A DNA stretch of 64,000 nucleotides from Citricoccus sp. K5. Its GTDB lineage: Bacteria; Actinomycetota; Actinomycetes; Actinomycetales; Micrococcaceae. The DNA is taken from contig NZ_LR732817.1 in the NCBI RefSeq assembly GCF_902506195.1, positions 2,881,407 through 2,945,406 on the forward strand, in the 5' to 3' direction. The translations under genes were made by a program, and so were the position numbers. This document shows positions 36,522-45,612 of the stretch, piece after piece (positions within the stretch are counted from its first letter, which is position 1; the number at the start of each line of letters is the position of its first letter). Below the pieces are notes generated by a model that ran no database searches, was not told where the DNA came from, and saw only the letters and a program-made list of their open reading frames with translations.

Positions 36522-37538
36522 ATGGCACGCAACTACACCCTGTTCACCGGCCAATGGGTCGACCTGCCCCTCGAAGACGTCGCCCGCCTCGCGGCCGGCT
36601 GGGGCTACGACGGACTGGAGATCGCGGTTTCCGGCGGACACCTCGATGCCTGGCGCTGGGAGGATGACGACTACATCGCTGACCGCCTGGGCATCCTGGA
36701 GCGATATGGACTGAGGGTCTGGGCCATCTCGAATCACCTGACGGGTCAGGCGGTCTGCGACGATCCGATCGACTTCCGCCACCAGGCGATCGTCGGCGAC
36801 CGGGTATGGGGGGACGGCGATCCGGAGGGCGTCCGCCAGCGGGCGGCCGAGGAGCTCAAGAACACCGCACGGCTGGCCCGGCGGCTGGGAGTGGACACCG
36901 TCGTCGGATTCACAGGGTCCTCGATCTGGCAGTACGTGACCCTGTTCCCGCCCGTGCCGGGGGAGGTCATCGAGGCAGGCTACCGGGACTTCGCCGACCG
37001 GTGGAACCCCATCCTGGATGTCTTCGACGAGTGCGGGGTGCGCTTCGCCCATGAGGTGCATCCGACCGAGATCGCCTACGACTACTGGTCGACGGTCAAG
37101 ACGCTGGAAGCCGTGGGTCACCGTGAGGCGTTCGGCTTGAACTGGGATCCGAGCCACATGATGTGGCAGGGGATCGATCCGGTGGCGTTCATCTCCGACT
37201 TCGCCGACCGGATCTACCACGTGGACTGCAAGGACACGCGGATGCGGATGGGTGGAGGACGCAATGGCGTGCTCGGCTCACATCTGCCGTGGGGTGACCC
37301 GCGGCGCGGCTGGGACTTCGTCTCGGTGGGACGAGGTGATGTGCCGTGGGAGGATGCGTTCCGCGCGCTGGCATCGATCGGCTACGACGGCCCCATCTCG
37401 ATCGAATGGGAGGACGCCGGGATGGACCGGCTGCACGGAGCACCGGAGGCCCTCGCAGTGCTGAGGAAGCTGGACTTCCCGGCACCGTCCGCGTCCTTCG
37501 ACGCGGCGTTCGAGCAACGCCGACCGTCCGGCTCCTGA
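36522..37538 (+). CDS. Sugar phosphate isomerase/epimerase (TIM barrel)
   Basis: This 338-residue xylose-isomerase-like TIM barrel has putative metal ligands in FAHEVHPTE (Glu), [10 protein letters not shown] (Asp, His), HVDCKDTRM and SIEWEDAG (Glu), spread as expected through the barrel. I chose the ATG at 36522 after GAAGGAGCAACCGG. It follows the Gfo/Idh/MocA gene by 70 bases. The pair resembles inositol or keto-sugar catabolism, such as a 2-keto-inositol dehydratase or epimerase partner. The actual substrate is unknown. Confidence 0.9.
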   Translation: MARNYTLFTGQWVDLPLEDVARLAAGWGYDGLEIAVSGGHLDAWRWEDDDYIADRLGILERYGLRVWAISNHLTGQAVCDDPIDFRHQAIVGDRVWGDGDPEGVRQRAAEELKNTARLARRLGVDTVVGFTGSSIWQYVTLFPPVPGEVIEAGYRDFADRWNPILDVFDECGVRFAHEVHPTEIAYDYWSTVKTLEAVGHREAFGLNWDPSHMMWQGIDPVAFISDFADRIYHVDCKDTRMRMGGGRNGVLGSHLPWGDPRRGWDFVSVGRGDVPWEDAFRALASIGYDGPISIEWEDAGMDRLHGAPEALAVLRKLDFPAPSASFDAAFEQRRPSGS

Positions 37539-37551
37539 CCCGGATCCCCCA

Positions 37552-37614
37552 GATCACGACCGCGCTACCCGTCGAGACACGCCGAAAGAATCGACAGGTG
37601 GCGCGGCCGTGATC
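37552..37614. terminator. Bidirectional terminator-like hairpin between convergent genes
   Basis: Arms GATCACGACCGCGCTACC (37552-37569) and GGTGGCGCGGCCGTGATC (37597-37614) pair at 16 of 18 positions. The inner arms GTCGA and TCGAC extend the stem. It sits exactly in the 88-base gap between the converging isomerase and alcohol dehydrogenase genes. Confidence 0.7.
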
Positions 37615-37626
37615 CCTGGTTGGGAG

Positions 37627-38739
37627 TCAGCCGATCCGCAGTACCGGTTTGATGGTCTCGCCGGACTTGGAGTCGGCGAAGGCCTGGTCCACCTGGTCGA
37701 AGTCGTAGTACCGGACCAGCTCGTCGAACGGGAACCGGCCCTGCTGGTACAGCGCGATCAGGGCGGGGATCAGGTCCTGCGAGGTCCCGGAGCCGCCCAG
37801 GGTGCCGACCACGTGCTTGCCCCACAGGGTCCGCTGGTGATCCAGGCTGAACCGGGCCTCGGCCGGCGCCCCGCCGATCAGGATCAGCGTGCCGAGCATC
37901 CCGACCGCCTCGGCGGCCTCCTCGATCACCGCCACCACCCCGGTGCAGTCCACGGCATAGTCCGCGGGACCGCCGCAGATTTCCAGAATCCGCTCCAGTG
38001 CATTCTCCCGCCCCGAGTTGATGATGTGGGTGGCGCCGTACCGGGTGGCCAAGTCCAGGCGGGACTCGTGCAGGTCGATGGCGATGATCGTGGTGGCCGG
38101 GGTGTTGCGGGCCGCCATGATCGCCGCGAGTCCCACCGCCCCCGCGCCGTAGATGACCACGGACTCCCCGGCGGCGGGACGGGCGGTGTTCAGGATGGCA
38201 CCCGCACCGGTGGTGATGCCGCAGGCGAGCACGCCCACCAACTCCAGTGGGACCTCCGGATCCACGGTCACGAGGGCATTCGCGTTGGCCAGTGCATAGG
38301 TCGCGAAGGAGGACTGGCCGAAGAAGTGCCCGGACAGCGTGGATCCATCCACACGGGAATACGCGGAGGTTCCGGCTTGCGGCCCGATGAACCGCTGTCC
38401 GCTGGCCACCGCCGGACCGAGCAGGTCGCAGTAGCGGTGTTCGCCACGGCGGCAGTTCCGGCACTGGCCGCAGTAGGGCCAGCCCATGATGACGTGGTCC
38501 CCCACCGCCACCGAGTCCACGCCTTCGCCGACGGCCTCCACCACCCCCGAGCCCTCATGGCCGAGCACGCCGGGCAACGGCAGGGGCATGTCCCCTGCCT
38601 GGGTGATGGCGTCCGTGTGGCACACCCCGGAGGCCACCACCCGCACCAGGACCTCACCGGGGCCCGGCTGCTCGAGTTCGAGCTCCTCCCGGACGAAGGG
38701 GGCGTTCTTCTCTTCGACAACCAGTGCTTCGATCTTCAC
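37627..38739 (-). CDS. Zinc-dependent alcohol dehydrogenase (aryl-alcohol/class III-like)
   Basis: This 370-residue medium-chain dehydrogenase has catalytic zinc ligands in GVCHTDAI and GHEGSGVVEAVG, structural zinc cysteines in CGQCRNCRRGEHRYC, and NAD-binding VVIYGAGAVGLAAIM. ACGITTGAGAILNTA is typical of aryl-alcohol and class III-like enzymes. It is a single-gene unit between a terminator and a 213-base gap. A role in oxidising benzyl or similar alcohols would suit the aromatic P450s elsewhere in the window (inference). Confidence 0.92.
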   Translation of the reverse strand: MKIEALVVEEKNAPFVREELELEQPGPGEVLVRVVASGVCHTDAITQAGDMPLPLPGVLGHEGSGVVEAVGEGVDSVAVGDHVIMGWPYCGQCRNCRRGEHRYCDLLGPAVASGQRFIGPQAGTSAYSRVDGSTLSGHFFGQSSFATYALANANALVTVDPEVPLELVGVLACGITTGAGAILNTARPAAGESVVIYGAGAVGLAAIMAARNTPATTIIAIDLHESRLDLATRYGATHIINSGRENALERILEICGGPADYAVDCTGVVAVIEEAAEAVGMLGTLILIGGAPAEARFSLDHQRTLWGKHVVGTLGGSGTSQDLIPALIALYQQGRFPFDELVRYYDFDQVDQAFADSKSGETIKPVLRIG

Positions 38740-38952
38740 GGCGGAGTCTCCTGATCAACCTGTTTTGGCGGCCGTCTTCTCCGCAGCTACGCGGAACCGT
38801 GTGGCACCCCGGAAAGACCGCCCTGGGTTCATTTGTCAGGGTATCGAGGGGGCTGGTGCCGGACCAGTCGCTCTCGCCACGTGGAACGACCGTACTGTTC
38901 GGGCAACGTCACTCCTTCAGGCAGCAGGGCACCCCTGTGCGGCTGAGGCCCC

Positions 38953-39579
38953 TCAGAGGACAGCCAGCCCCTGCTCGACGAGGATGCTGGCCCCGATCAG
39001 GGTCATCAGGATCCCGGCGACCTTGACCACGGCGGCGCTGATGCGGGGCCGCGAGCGGAGGATCCGCTTCGCCAGCAGGGCCACCACGAGGTAGATGACC
39101 GCGCAGTTGGCCACGTGCAGGCTGCCCAGGGTGAACATCTGGGCTGTCGAGGACCAGGCACCGCCCCCTGACGTGAACTGGGGCAGGAGCGCGAGCAGCA
39201 ACAGCAGCCCCTTCGGGTTGATCCCGCTGGTCCCGGCGCCCCGGAGGAACTGGGATAGCGGGCCGGTCCCCAGTGGCTCGGCGCTGGCGGAGGGCGGCTC
39301 GGTCCGTGCGGCCAGAGTGGTGATCCCGAGGTGGAGCAGGTACACCGATCCGGCCAGGGTCAGCACGGTCAGGGCCGCGGGGTACTGAGTCACGAGGGCA
39401 CCGGCACCCACGGCCACCAGGGTCACCACGAGGGCGTAACCGGTGACCATGCCGGCCACGGCGGGCACCACGGACCGAGCGCGCAGGCCGGCGGAGATCG
39501 CATACGCCCAGTCGGCCCCCGGCGTCAGCGCGAGCAGCACCGCCACGAGCCAGAACTGTGCCATCAATGCCGCATCCAT
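38953..39579 (-). CDS. LysE/RhtB-family amino acid exporter
   Basis: This 208-residue membrane protein has about six hydrophobic segments and the family start WLVAVLLALTPGADWAYAIS, near residue 10. INPKGLLLLLALLPQF is near 120. I chose the ATG at 39579 after an AGGAGAAGGGGAGGG tract; the frame extending to 39786 would overlap the divergent regulator. It exports an amino acid or homoserine-like compound, with the divergent Lrp protein as likely regulator, the classical lysE-lysG-like arrangement. Confidence 0.9.
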   Translation of the reverse strand: MDAALMAQFWLVAVLLALTPGADWAYAISAGLRARSVVPAVAGMVTGYALVVTLVAVGAGALVTQYPAALTVLTLAGSVYLLHLGITTLAARTEPPSASAEPLGTGPLSQFLRGAGTSGINPKGLLLLLALLPQFTSGGGAWSSTAQMFTLGSLHVANCAVIYLVVALLAKRILRSRPRISAAVVKVAGILMTLIGASILVEQGLAVL

Positions 39580-39681
39580 ACTGCCCTCCCCTTCTCCTGG
39601 CTGTAGATCGTACGGAGAATCGGGCGAGATGTGCTTCGAATTCCCTCGCGAAATCACCTCTAGGGTGGAATACTTTCCGGC

Positions 39682-40137
39682 ATGGACGCGATCAACCGGG
39701 AGATCCTCTCCCTCCTGCAGGAGGACGGGCGCATGAGCGCCACCGTGCTGGCCCAGAAAGTCGGCCTCAGCCTCTCCGCCTGCCACCGCCGGCTCAAGGA
39801 CCTCGAGCAGTCACGGGCGATCGAGCGCTACCGAGCCGTGGTCTCCCCGGAGGCCATCGGGCTGCACTTCGAGGCCATCGTCTTCGTCACCATGGGGCGT
39901 ACCGACGTCGAGACCGTCGGCGCGTTCGAGGCCGCCGCGCGGGAGATCCCGGAGATCGTCGAGGCACAGCGGCTTTTCGGCGAGCCGGACTACCTCCTGC
40001 GCATCCTTACCCCAGACCTGGCCGCCTACCAGCAGCTCTACGACACCGCCCTCGGCAGCCTGCCCGGCGTCCAGCGCCTGGGCTCCACCATGGTCATGAA
40101 GAGAATCCGCAGCGGGGAGACACTCCCGATCCCGTAG
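39682..40137 (+). CDS. Lrp/AsnC-family transcriptional regulator
   Basis: This 151-residue protein has an N-terminal helix-turn-helix (about 3-60: INREILSLLQEDGRMSATVLAQ, then LSLSACHRRLKDLEQ) and a C-terminal RAM/AsnC ligand domain (about 65-140). It is divergent from the LysE-type exporter with a gap of about 100 bases and probably activates it in response to an amino acid. Confidence 0.92.
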   Translation: MDAINREILSLLQEDGRMSATVLAQKVGLSLSACHRRLKDLEQSRAIERYRAVVSPEAIGLHFEAIVFVTMGRTDVETVGAFEAAAREIPEIVEAQRLFGEPDYLLRILTPDLAAYQQLYDTALGSLPGVQRLGSTMVMKRIRSGETLPIP

Positions 40138-40139
40138 CA

Positions 40140-40826
40140 CTAGGCCATGATCAGGACGGGCTGATACCCGTCCGGGCGTTTCCGGTAGATCCGGGCCGGA
40201 CGGCCCAGTCCGTTGCCACCCGGCGGCACGGCCCGCTCCTCGAGTGCCTCGAGGAGCGGCTCCATGGTCCGCCGGAAGGTGTCCTTCTGATGGACGGTTC
40301 CCGCCACGGCATCATGGGCCTGACGAAGCTGGGTCATGGTGAATTGGGAGTCCAGGAGGTTCCACGGGTCCGGGGCCTGGCCGTACTCCCAGCGCACCAT
40401 CTTCACGGCCCACGCGATGATCTCGTCATGACTGAAGGGCAGGCCGTGGACCTCGGAGACCGGCCGCAGCTGGCCATGGCCGTGCTCCAGCCCCAGTGTC
40501 AGCTCGGACAACGGCAGCACGTCCAGGTGGGTGACGGTGAGGACCCAGCCGCGTTCGTCCCGCCCGGGATCGTCGAAGACATGGAGCTGTCTCGGGGAGC
40601 GGCCCTGGATGTGCATCCGCGTGTCCAGGCACCGCAGCACCGCGTCACCCAGCCGCTCGCGTTCGCGCAGCATGGTGCCCGGCAGCATCCACTCCCCCGC
40701 ATGGCTTCCCTGGTCCCGCTTCCGCAGGATCACGTTCAGTTCACCGTCGGCCACGGTCAGGAGCACGACGTCGGCCGCCACGGACGGGCGGGGATAGGCC
40801 AGCAGGTCATCGCGTTCCGGGGACAT
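40140..40826 (-). CDS. NUDIX-domain regulator (NrtR-like), catalytic box lost
   Basis: This 228-residue protein has an N-terminal NUDIX-like domain (about 15-150) with VAADVVLLTV and WMLPGTMLRERERLGDAV. A C-terminal winged-helix-like region (about 160-225) includes DSQFTMTQLRQAHDAVAG and GRPARIYRKRPDGY. The NUDIX box, normally Gx5Ex7REUxEExGU, keeps the first Gly and Glu but lacks the REUxEE core (LGDAVLRCLDTRM). It should therefore bind rather than hydrolyse a nucleotide. This is the design of NrtR repressors of NAD metabolism and related sugar regulators. I chose the ATG at 40826. Its target genes are not evident here; the neighbouring epimerase operon is a possibility. Confidence 0.78.
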   Translation of the reverse strand: MSPERDDLLAYPRPSVAADVVLLTVADGELNVILRKRDQGSHAGEWMLPGTMLRERERLGDAVLRCLDTRMHIQGRSPRQLHVFDDPGRDERGWVLTVTHLDVLPLSELTLGLEHGHGQLRPVSEVHGLPFSHDEIIAWAVKMVRWEYGQAPDPWNLLDSQFTMTQLRQAHDAVAGTVHQKDTFRRTMEPLLEALEERAVPPGGNGLGRPARIYRKRPDGYQPVLIMA

Positions 40827-40863
40827 GCCTCCCAATCTATCCAGCCCGCGGGCGGGGCCCACG

Positions 40864-41772
40864 TCAGGCGAAGAGGGCGGCAGCGTCACGGACGAACTCC
40901 TCGCCCGTGCGGAAGGTGGTGTCCCAGATCTTCAGCGCATCGGCCACCGATTCCTGCATGACGGCACGGCTGAACCCCTCCACGCCGAACCTCCCCGCAT
41001 AGCCCAGGGCCTGGACCTCCTTCAGGATCCGGGACAGGTCCAGGGAACCCGTGGAAAGCAGTCCGCGGGAGGACTGCCCGAACTCCAGGTACCCGAGGTG
41101 CGGCAGGGCGTGGGCCACCGACCCGAGCAGGTCCTTCTCCTCGATGGCCATATGGAAGGTGTCCAGGTGGATCTTCAGGTTCCTCGAACCGGAGAGCTCC
41201 ACGAACCGCACGGCCTGGGCCGCCGTGTTCAGCACGGAGGTCTCGTACCGGTTGACCACCTCGAAGGTCATCAGGATCCCGGCGGCGGCGGCCTCATCAG
41301 CCACGTCACCCACCAGTTGCGCCGTGTGGGCGAGCGCTCCCTCCGCCGGCCGGGCGGTGGTGTCACCGTGGACGCCGTAGGGCACCCCGTTGAGCTGGTC
41401 CCCGCCCATCCGCATCGTCATGTTCACGAACCGGCGAAGCTGGTCGAAACCACGCCGGCGCACGGTCGGCTCGTCGGACATGACGTTCGCCTCCGGGGAC
41501 TGGACGGCCATCGTGATGGGGACCAGGCCGGCGTCGTGAATCCGCTGTCCGAGCGCCTCGATGCCCCGGCTGGACGGGTCCAGCGGGCCGAGCACCACGC
41601 GCCGGTATCCAGCGTCCTGCAGGACCGGAAGGGAGCGAGTGAACTCTTCGCTGAAGGGGTCCGTGGTGAAGGCCGCACTCTGGCAGGCCAGGTCCACCCG
41701 CAGCCGGGTGGCCTGGCGGGCCTCCGCGGCTACCGAGGTGTCCGCGGCCGGATTCGTCAGCGGCATAGCCAT
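40864..41772 (-). CDS. Ketose 3-epimerase-like TIM-barrel protein
   Basis: This 302-residue protein resembles D-tagatose/psicose 3-epimerases. The metal site is Glu in MTFEVVNRYET, Asp in HLDTFHM, His/Gln in LEFGQSSRG and Glu in FGVEGFSR. I chose the ATG at 41772, seven bases after GGAG and just behind the SDR stop. It is the last gene of the nine-gene polyol operon. It would interconvert keto-sugars produced by the dehydrogenases upstream (inference). Confidence 0.85.
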   Translation of the reverse strand: MAMPLTNPAADTSVAAEARQATRLRVDLACQSAAFTTDPFSEEFTRSLPVLQDAGYRRVVLGPLDPSSRGIEALGQRIHDAGLVPITMAVQSPEANVMSDEPTVRRRGFDQLRRFVNMTMRMGGDQLNGVPYGVHGDTTARPAEGALAHTAQLVGDVADEAAAAGILMTFEVVNRYETSVLNTAAQAVRFVELSGSRNLKIHLDTFHMAIEEKDLLGSVAHALPHLGYLEFGQSSRGLLSTGSLDLSRILKEVQALGYAGRFGVEGFSRAVMQESVADALKIWDTTFRTGEEFVRDAAALFA

Positions 41773-41773
41773 C

Positions 41774-42553
41774 TCAGAACTCCGGGAGCTCGAAGCGGTG
41801 CTTGAACACCGAGTAGCCGTCATCCACGTTCACCACGGTGCCGTTCATGGCGTTGGACTCCTCGGAGAACAGGAAGGCCACCACGTTCGCGATCTCCTCC
41901 GGCTCGGTCATGACGTTGCGCAGCTGCTCGGAGGCGAAGAGGTCCCGCAGGTGCTGGGGGAACTGCTGGATGATCGCGGTGTTCGCGCGCCCCGGGGTGA
42001 TCGCCAGCACGCGCGTTCCGTGTTCGGCCAGTTCGTAGGCGGCCGAGCGGGTGAAGGAGATGACGGCGGCCTTGGCGGCACTGTAGGTGAAGGACAATTC
42101 AGCAGCCTGCTCGCCGTAGATGGAGGACGTGTTGACGATGACCCCGCCGCCGCCCTGCTTCACGAACTGCCGGGCCGCGGCCAGGATGCCGTAGTACACG
42201 CCGTCCTGGTCGATCCGGATCATCGGGTGGTAGTCCCGCTCGGGGTCATGGTCCAGCAGCGGCTTGCCGCCGGCGATCCCCGCGTTGTTGAAGATGCCGT
42301 CCAGGCGTCCGAAGGCGTCCACGGCGGACTGCACGGCCTGCTCGACGGCGGCGAAGTCCGAGACGTCGACGGCCACGGCGTGCGCTGTGCCTCCGGCCGC
42401 CGCCACCTCGTCGGCCACCGCCTTGGCGCCATCGAGGTTCAGGTCTGCCACGACCACCTTGGCGCCCTTCTCGGCGCAGCGGCGCACGGTGGCGCGGCCG
42501 ATGCCGCTCGCTCCGCCGGTGATGAGCAGGACTTTGTCCGTCAGGGTGGTCAT
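41774..42553 (-). CDS. Short-chain dehydrogenase/reductase
   Basis: This 259-residue classical SDR has the cofactor site ITGGASGIGRATV at the start, VVVADLNLDGAK (acidic residue, so NAD preference likely), NNAG near 88, the catalytic Ser in VNTSSIYGEQ and Tyr/Lys in FTYSAAKAAV. It lies 30 bases after the previous SDR gene in the same direction. Its likely role is oxidation of a polyol or keto-sugar in the operon's pathway. Confidence 0.92.
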   Translation of the reverse strand: MTTLTDKVLLITGGASGIGRATVRRCAEKGAKVVVADLNLDGAKAVADEVAAAGGTAHAVAVDVSDFAAVEQAVQSAVDAFGRLDGIFNNAGIAGGKPLLDHDPERDYHPMIRIDQDGVYYGILAAARQFVKQGGGGVIVNTSSIYGEQAAELSFTYSAAKAAVISFTRSAAYELAEHGTRVLAITPGRANTAIIQQFPQHLRDLFASEQLRNVMTEPEEIANVVAFLFSEESNAMNGTVVNVDDGYSVFKHRFELPEF

Positions 42554-42583
42554 GGATACTCCTTGGGTCGAAGGGGAAATCGG

Positions 42584-43429
42584 TCAGAACATGCCGTGGG
42601 AGAGGGCCAGCGCCCCACCGTCCACGGCCAGGACAGCGCCGGTGACGAACGAGTTGCCCGGTGCCACGAGGAAGAGCATCGGGGCCTGGATCTCCGCCAT
42701 GGTTCCCATCCGGGCCAGCGGGATGGTCTCCTCCCACATCCGTTCACCGGCCTCGTCCAGCACGGCGTCCCCGCCGATCCGGGTGCCCTTGAAGGGGCCG
42801 GGGGCGATGACGTTGACGCGGATCCCGCGGGGTGCGAGTTCCAGGGCGGCCTGCCGGGCAAGGTTGATGATCCCGGCCTTGGTGGCGCCGTAGGCGTAGG
42901 AGACCATCGGGTCGGTGCGCAGCCCGGCGGTGGAGGAGGTCACCAGGATCCGGCCGTGGTCCGGCAGGACGCGGGCGGCGGCGCGGACCGTCTCGAAGGT
43001 GCCGTTGAGGTTGGTGGCCACCACGTCCCGCCACTCCTCGTCCGTGTACCGGCCGATGGCCCCGCCCTCCGTGCGGTAGCTGCCGCCACCAGCGATACCG
43101 GCATTGGCCACCACCACCGTCGGGCGGCCCACCTCCGCCACGATCCGCTCCAGCACCTCGTCGACGGCGCCCGGCGCGGCCAGGTCGGCAGCGTAGGCGT
43201 GGGTCGTGCCCCCGGTGGCGGCGATCGCGTCCCTGACCTCGTCCAGCCGGCGCTGGTCCCGGCCGAGGACAACGACGGTCGCGCCGGCGTCGGCGTAGAT
43301 CTCGGCCGCGGCGCGGCCGATGCCGCTCGAGGCCCCGGTGACCACGACGATGTCGTCGCGCATCGAGAACAGATCGAGGAGCCGGTCGGTTCCGTGGGCG
43401 GGTCGGGCATGTTCAGTGGTGGACGTCAT
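42584..43429 (-). CDS. Short-chain dehydrogenase/reductase
   Basis: This 281-residue classical SDR has an N-terminal extension of about 27 residues and the cofactor motif VTGASSGIGRAAAE. NAGIAGG, the catalytic Ser in ILVTSSTAGLR and YAYGATKAGI complete the active site. VLGRD in place of an acidic residue after beta-2 suggests NADP use (inference). It differs clearly from the neighbouring SDR. Two SDRs in one operon suggest a two-step oxidation/reduction (epimerisation through a keto form). Confidence 0.92.
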   Translation of the reverse strand: MTSTTEHARPAHGTDRLLDLFSMRDDIVVVTGASSGIGRAAAEIYADAGATVVVLGRDQRRLDEVRDAIAATGGTTHAYAADLAAPGAVDEVLERIVAEVGRPTVVVANAGIAGGGSYRTEGGAIGRYTDEEWRDVVATNLNGTFETVRAAARVLPDHGRILVTSSTAGLRTDPMVSYAYGATKAGIINLARQAALELAPRGIRVNVIAPGPFKGTRIGGDAVLDEAGERMWEETIPLARMGTMAEIQAPMLFLVAPGNSFVTGAVLAVDGGALALSHGMF

Positions 43430-43520
43430 GGATACGGGCCTCTCTCATCGTTCTCCGGGGGTGGGGGCGTGGCCGGCCGGCGGCGGTGTAACTGCCGCCG
43501 GGTCAGACACGCCCCCGGGG

Positions 43521-44522
43521 TCACATGGACGGGGTGAAGTCGGCCGCATTGTTGCGGTCGATCAGCTCGCCCTCGACCTCGACGAAGTTCTCCTCGGGCA
43601 GGGTGCCATCAGCCCGGTAGGCCTCGATGTCCTCGACCACGACGTCGACGACGGAGAACCAGTCCTGGTGGACGGAGGCGTAGAACGGACCGTCCTTCTT
43701 GATCTCCTCGACGGCCACGCCGAGCGCGTCCACGCCGGTGACGTAGATGTCATCCCGGCCGGCTTCGTTGATGGCCTGGGCGGCGCCCAGTGCGGCGTGG
43801 TCCCAGCCGACCCAGACCCCGTCCAAGCCTTCCGGGTTGGCCTGCAGGAAGTCGGTGACGAACTTCAGTGCCTCCTCCTGGGAGGTGCCCGGGTTCAACG
43901 CCTGCTTCATCTCACCGCCGGCGATGTTGGCCCCTGCCTCCTCGAGCATGTCGTAGGCCAGGTTGCTGCGCGTCATGATGCCGATGTGGGGATCATGGCC
44001 GATCACCATGACGTCCTTGCCCTCGAGGCCGCCCATGGCTTCCTCGAGCGCGCCCACGGTGAGTGAAGCGAGCTGGTCCTGGTCGAAGGTGACGTCCTCC
44101 ACGAAGTCCTCGTTGGGTTCCACCCCGCCATCGATGGAGAAGATGGGGATATCCGCGGACTCGGCGGCGTTGACGAGCGGGGCGATCTGGCGTGGATCGG
44201 GGAAGCCCGCCAGGATGACGTCTGCCCCCTGGGTGATGGCGGACTGCATGTCCGAGTTGATCTTGTCGTAGTCAAAGTCGGAGGTGTAGAGGGTGACGTC
44301 CCAGCCCTTGGCCTTGCCCTCCTCCACGAACTTGTCCAGGGTCAGTTTGCCGCCAGGCGTCGCGTAGCCGGCGGTGAAGGCGGCGACCTTGAAGGTGCCG
44401 TCATCGCCGGAGCCTCCGGAGGTTCCACCTGCTTCGGCGCCGGTGCCAGGGCCGGAGCAGCCGGTCAGGCCGAGCATGGCGGCCGCAGCGAGGCCGGTGA
44501 TGATCTTCAGTCGAGTGCGCAT
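43521..44522 (-). CDS. Sugar ABC transporter substrate-binding lipoprotein
   Basis: This 333-residue lipoprotein has a lipobox at Cys22 (LGLTGC), a glycine-rich linker (GGTSGGSGDDG) and a ribose-type binding fold. It shows MQSAITQGADVILAGFPDP near 92, IPIFSIDGGVEPNEDF near 120 and the hinge segment DGVWVGWDHAALGAAQAI near 230. It follows the permease by about 80 bases, so this operon has the order transketolase, dehydrogenase, ATPase, permease, binding protein, SDRs, epimerase. Confidence 0.93.
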   Translation of the reverse strand: MRTRLKIITGLAAAAMLGLTGCSGPGTGAEAGGTSGGSGDDGTFKVAAFTAGYATPGGKLTLDKFVEEGKAKGWDVTLYTSDFDYDKINSDMQSAITQGADVILAGFPDPRQIAPLVNAAESADIPIFSIDGGVEPNEDFVEDVTFDQDQLASLTVGALEEAMGGLEGKDVMVIGHDPHIGIMTRSNLAYDMLEEAGANIAGGEMKQALNPGTSQEEALKFVTDFLQANPEGLDGVWVGWDHAALGAAQAINEAGRDDIYVTGVDALGVAVEEIKKDGPFYASVHQDWFSVVDVVVEDIEAYRADGTLPEENFVEVEGELIDRNNAADFTPSM

Positions 44523-44603
44523 GGGTTTCTCCCGAGGTAGGGCACACCGTGGTGTGGGGATAGAGGGGTGACAGGGGGTGATGGAGATGACTACTGACGG
44601 GCG

Positions 44604-45611
44604 TCACGCCCGGCGTGATTTGAAGGATGAGAGCAGCACGGCGGCGACGATGATGATGCCGGTCAGCACCTGTTGCACGTAGGTGTTGACGCCCACGATG
44701 TTCAGGCCGTTCTGCAGGACGCCGATGATGCCGACGCCTACGAGGGTCCCGCCAAGGTTGGCCTGGCCGGAGTTGGAGAGCGTCATGCCCAGGAAGACCG
44801 CTGCCACGGCCAGCATCATGTAGTCGTTGGCGCTGGTGGCACTGGCGCTGGACAGCCGACTGACCAGGACGATTCCACCCATCCCTGAAACCAGGCCGGC
44901 CAGGGCGAAGGCCCAGAACACGTTGCCGCGCACGCTGACGCCGGATAACCGGGCGACGTCCGCATTGCCGCCGACGGCGTACCAGCGGCGACCGACCGTG
45001 GTGTACTTCAGCACGATCCAGATGATCAAGGCGACGACCAGGGCGATGACCACGGGCATGGGCAGGCCGGCGATGCGGGATTGGCCGACCCAGTAGAAGA
45101 CCTCCGGCATGCCGTACAGGGTGGTACCGTCCGTGACGATGAAGGCGAGACCGCCGACGGTGGTCAGGGTGGCCAGGGTGGCCACGATGGCCGAGATGTT
45201 CAGGAAGGCCACCAGGAAGCCGTTGATCATGCCCACTCCCAGGCCGACCAGCAGCCCCAGGATGATGGCGACGGGGACCGGGAGGCCGGACAGCATGAAG
45301 GCCGAGGCGCTGGCTCCGGAGAGGGTGGCCGTGGTGCCGACAGAGAGGTCGAAATGCCCGGTGACCATGACGATTGTCTGGGCTCCCGCGATGATGGTCA
45401 GGATGGCGACCTGCGCCAGGATGTTTGTCAGGTTCCCCAGGCTGAGGAATCCACCGGGGCTCATGATGCCGAAGATGACGATCAGCCCCACGAGGGCGAT
45501 GATGGTGCCGCTCTGGAGCACCATCTGAGAGAGGGACTTGCGCTCTTCACGGGGCTCGTCGGGCCGGTCTTGGGGCAACGGCGCTGCCGAGACGGTTTCG
45601 GTGGTTGCCAT
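44604..45611 (-). CDS. Sugar ABC transporter permease (RbsC type)
   Basis: This 335-residue membrane protein has a short hydrophilic leader, about eight membrane segments, and the family stretches MVTGHFDLSVGTTATLSG near 90 and GGNADVARLSGVSVRGNVFW near 215. The codons around 45611-45620 offer two ATGs. I chose the second because GGAAGG is correctly spaced only from it; it also lies just past the ATPase stop. It partners the ATPase and lipoprotein of this operon. Confidence 0.92.
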   Translation of the reverse strand: MATTETVSAAPLPQDRPDEPREERKSLSQMVLQSGTIIALVGLIVIFGIMSPGGFLSLGNLTNILAQVAILTIIAGAQTIVMVTGHFDLSVGTTATLSGASASAFMLSGLPVPVAIILGLLVGLGVGMINGFLVAFLNISAIVATLATLTTVGGLAFIVTDGTTLYGMPEVFYWVGQSRIAGLPMPVVIALVVALIIWIVLKYTTVGRRWYAVGGNADVARLSGVSVRGNVFWAFALAGLVSGMGGIVLVSRLSSASATSANDYMMLAVAAVFLGMTLSNSGQANLGGTLVGVGIIGVLQNGLNIVGVNTYVQQVLTGIIIVAAVLLSSFKSRRA

Positions 45612-45612
45612 G

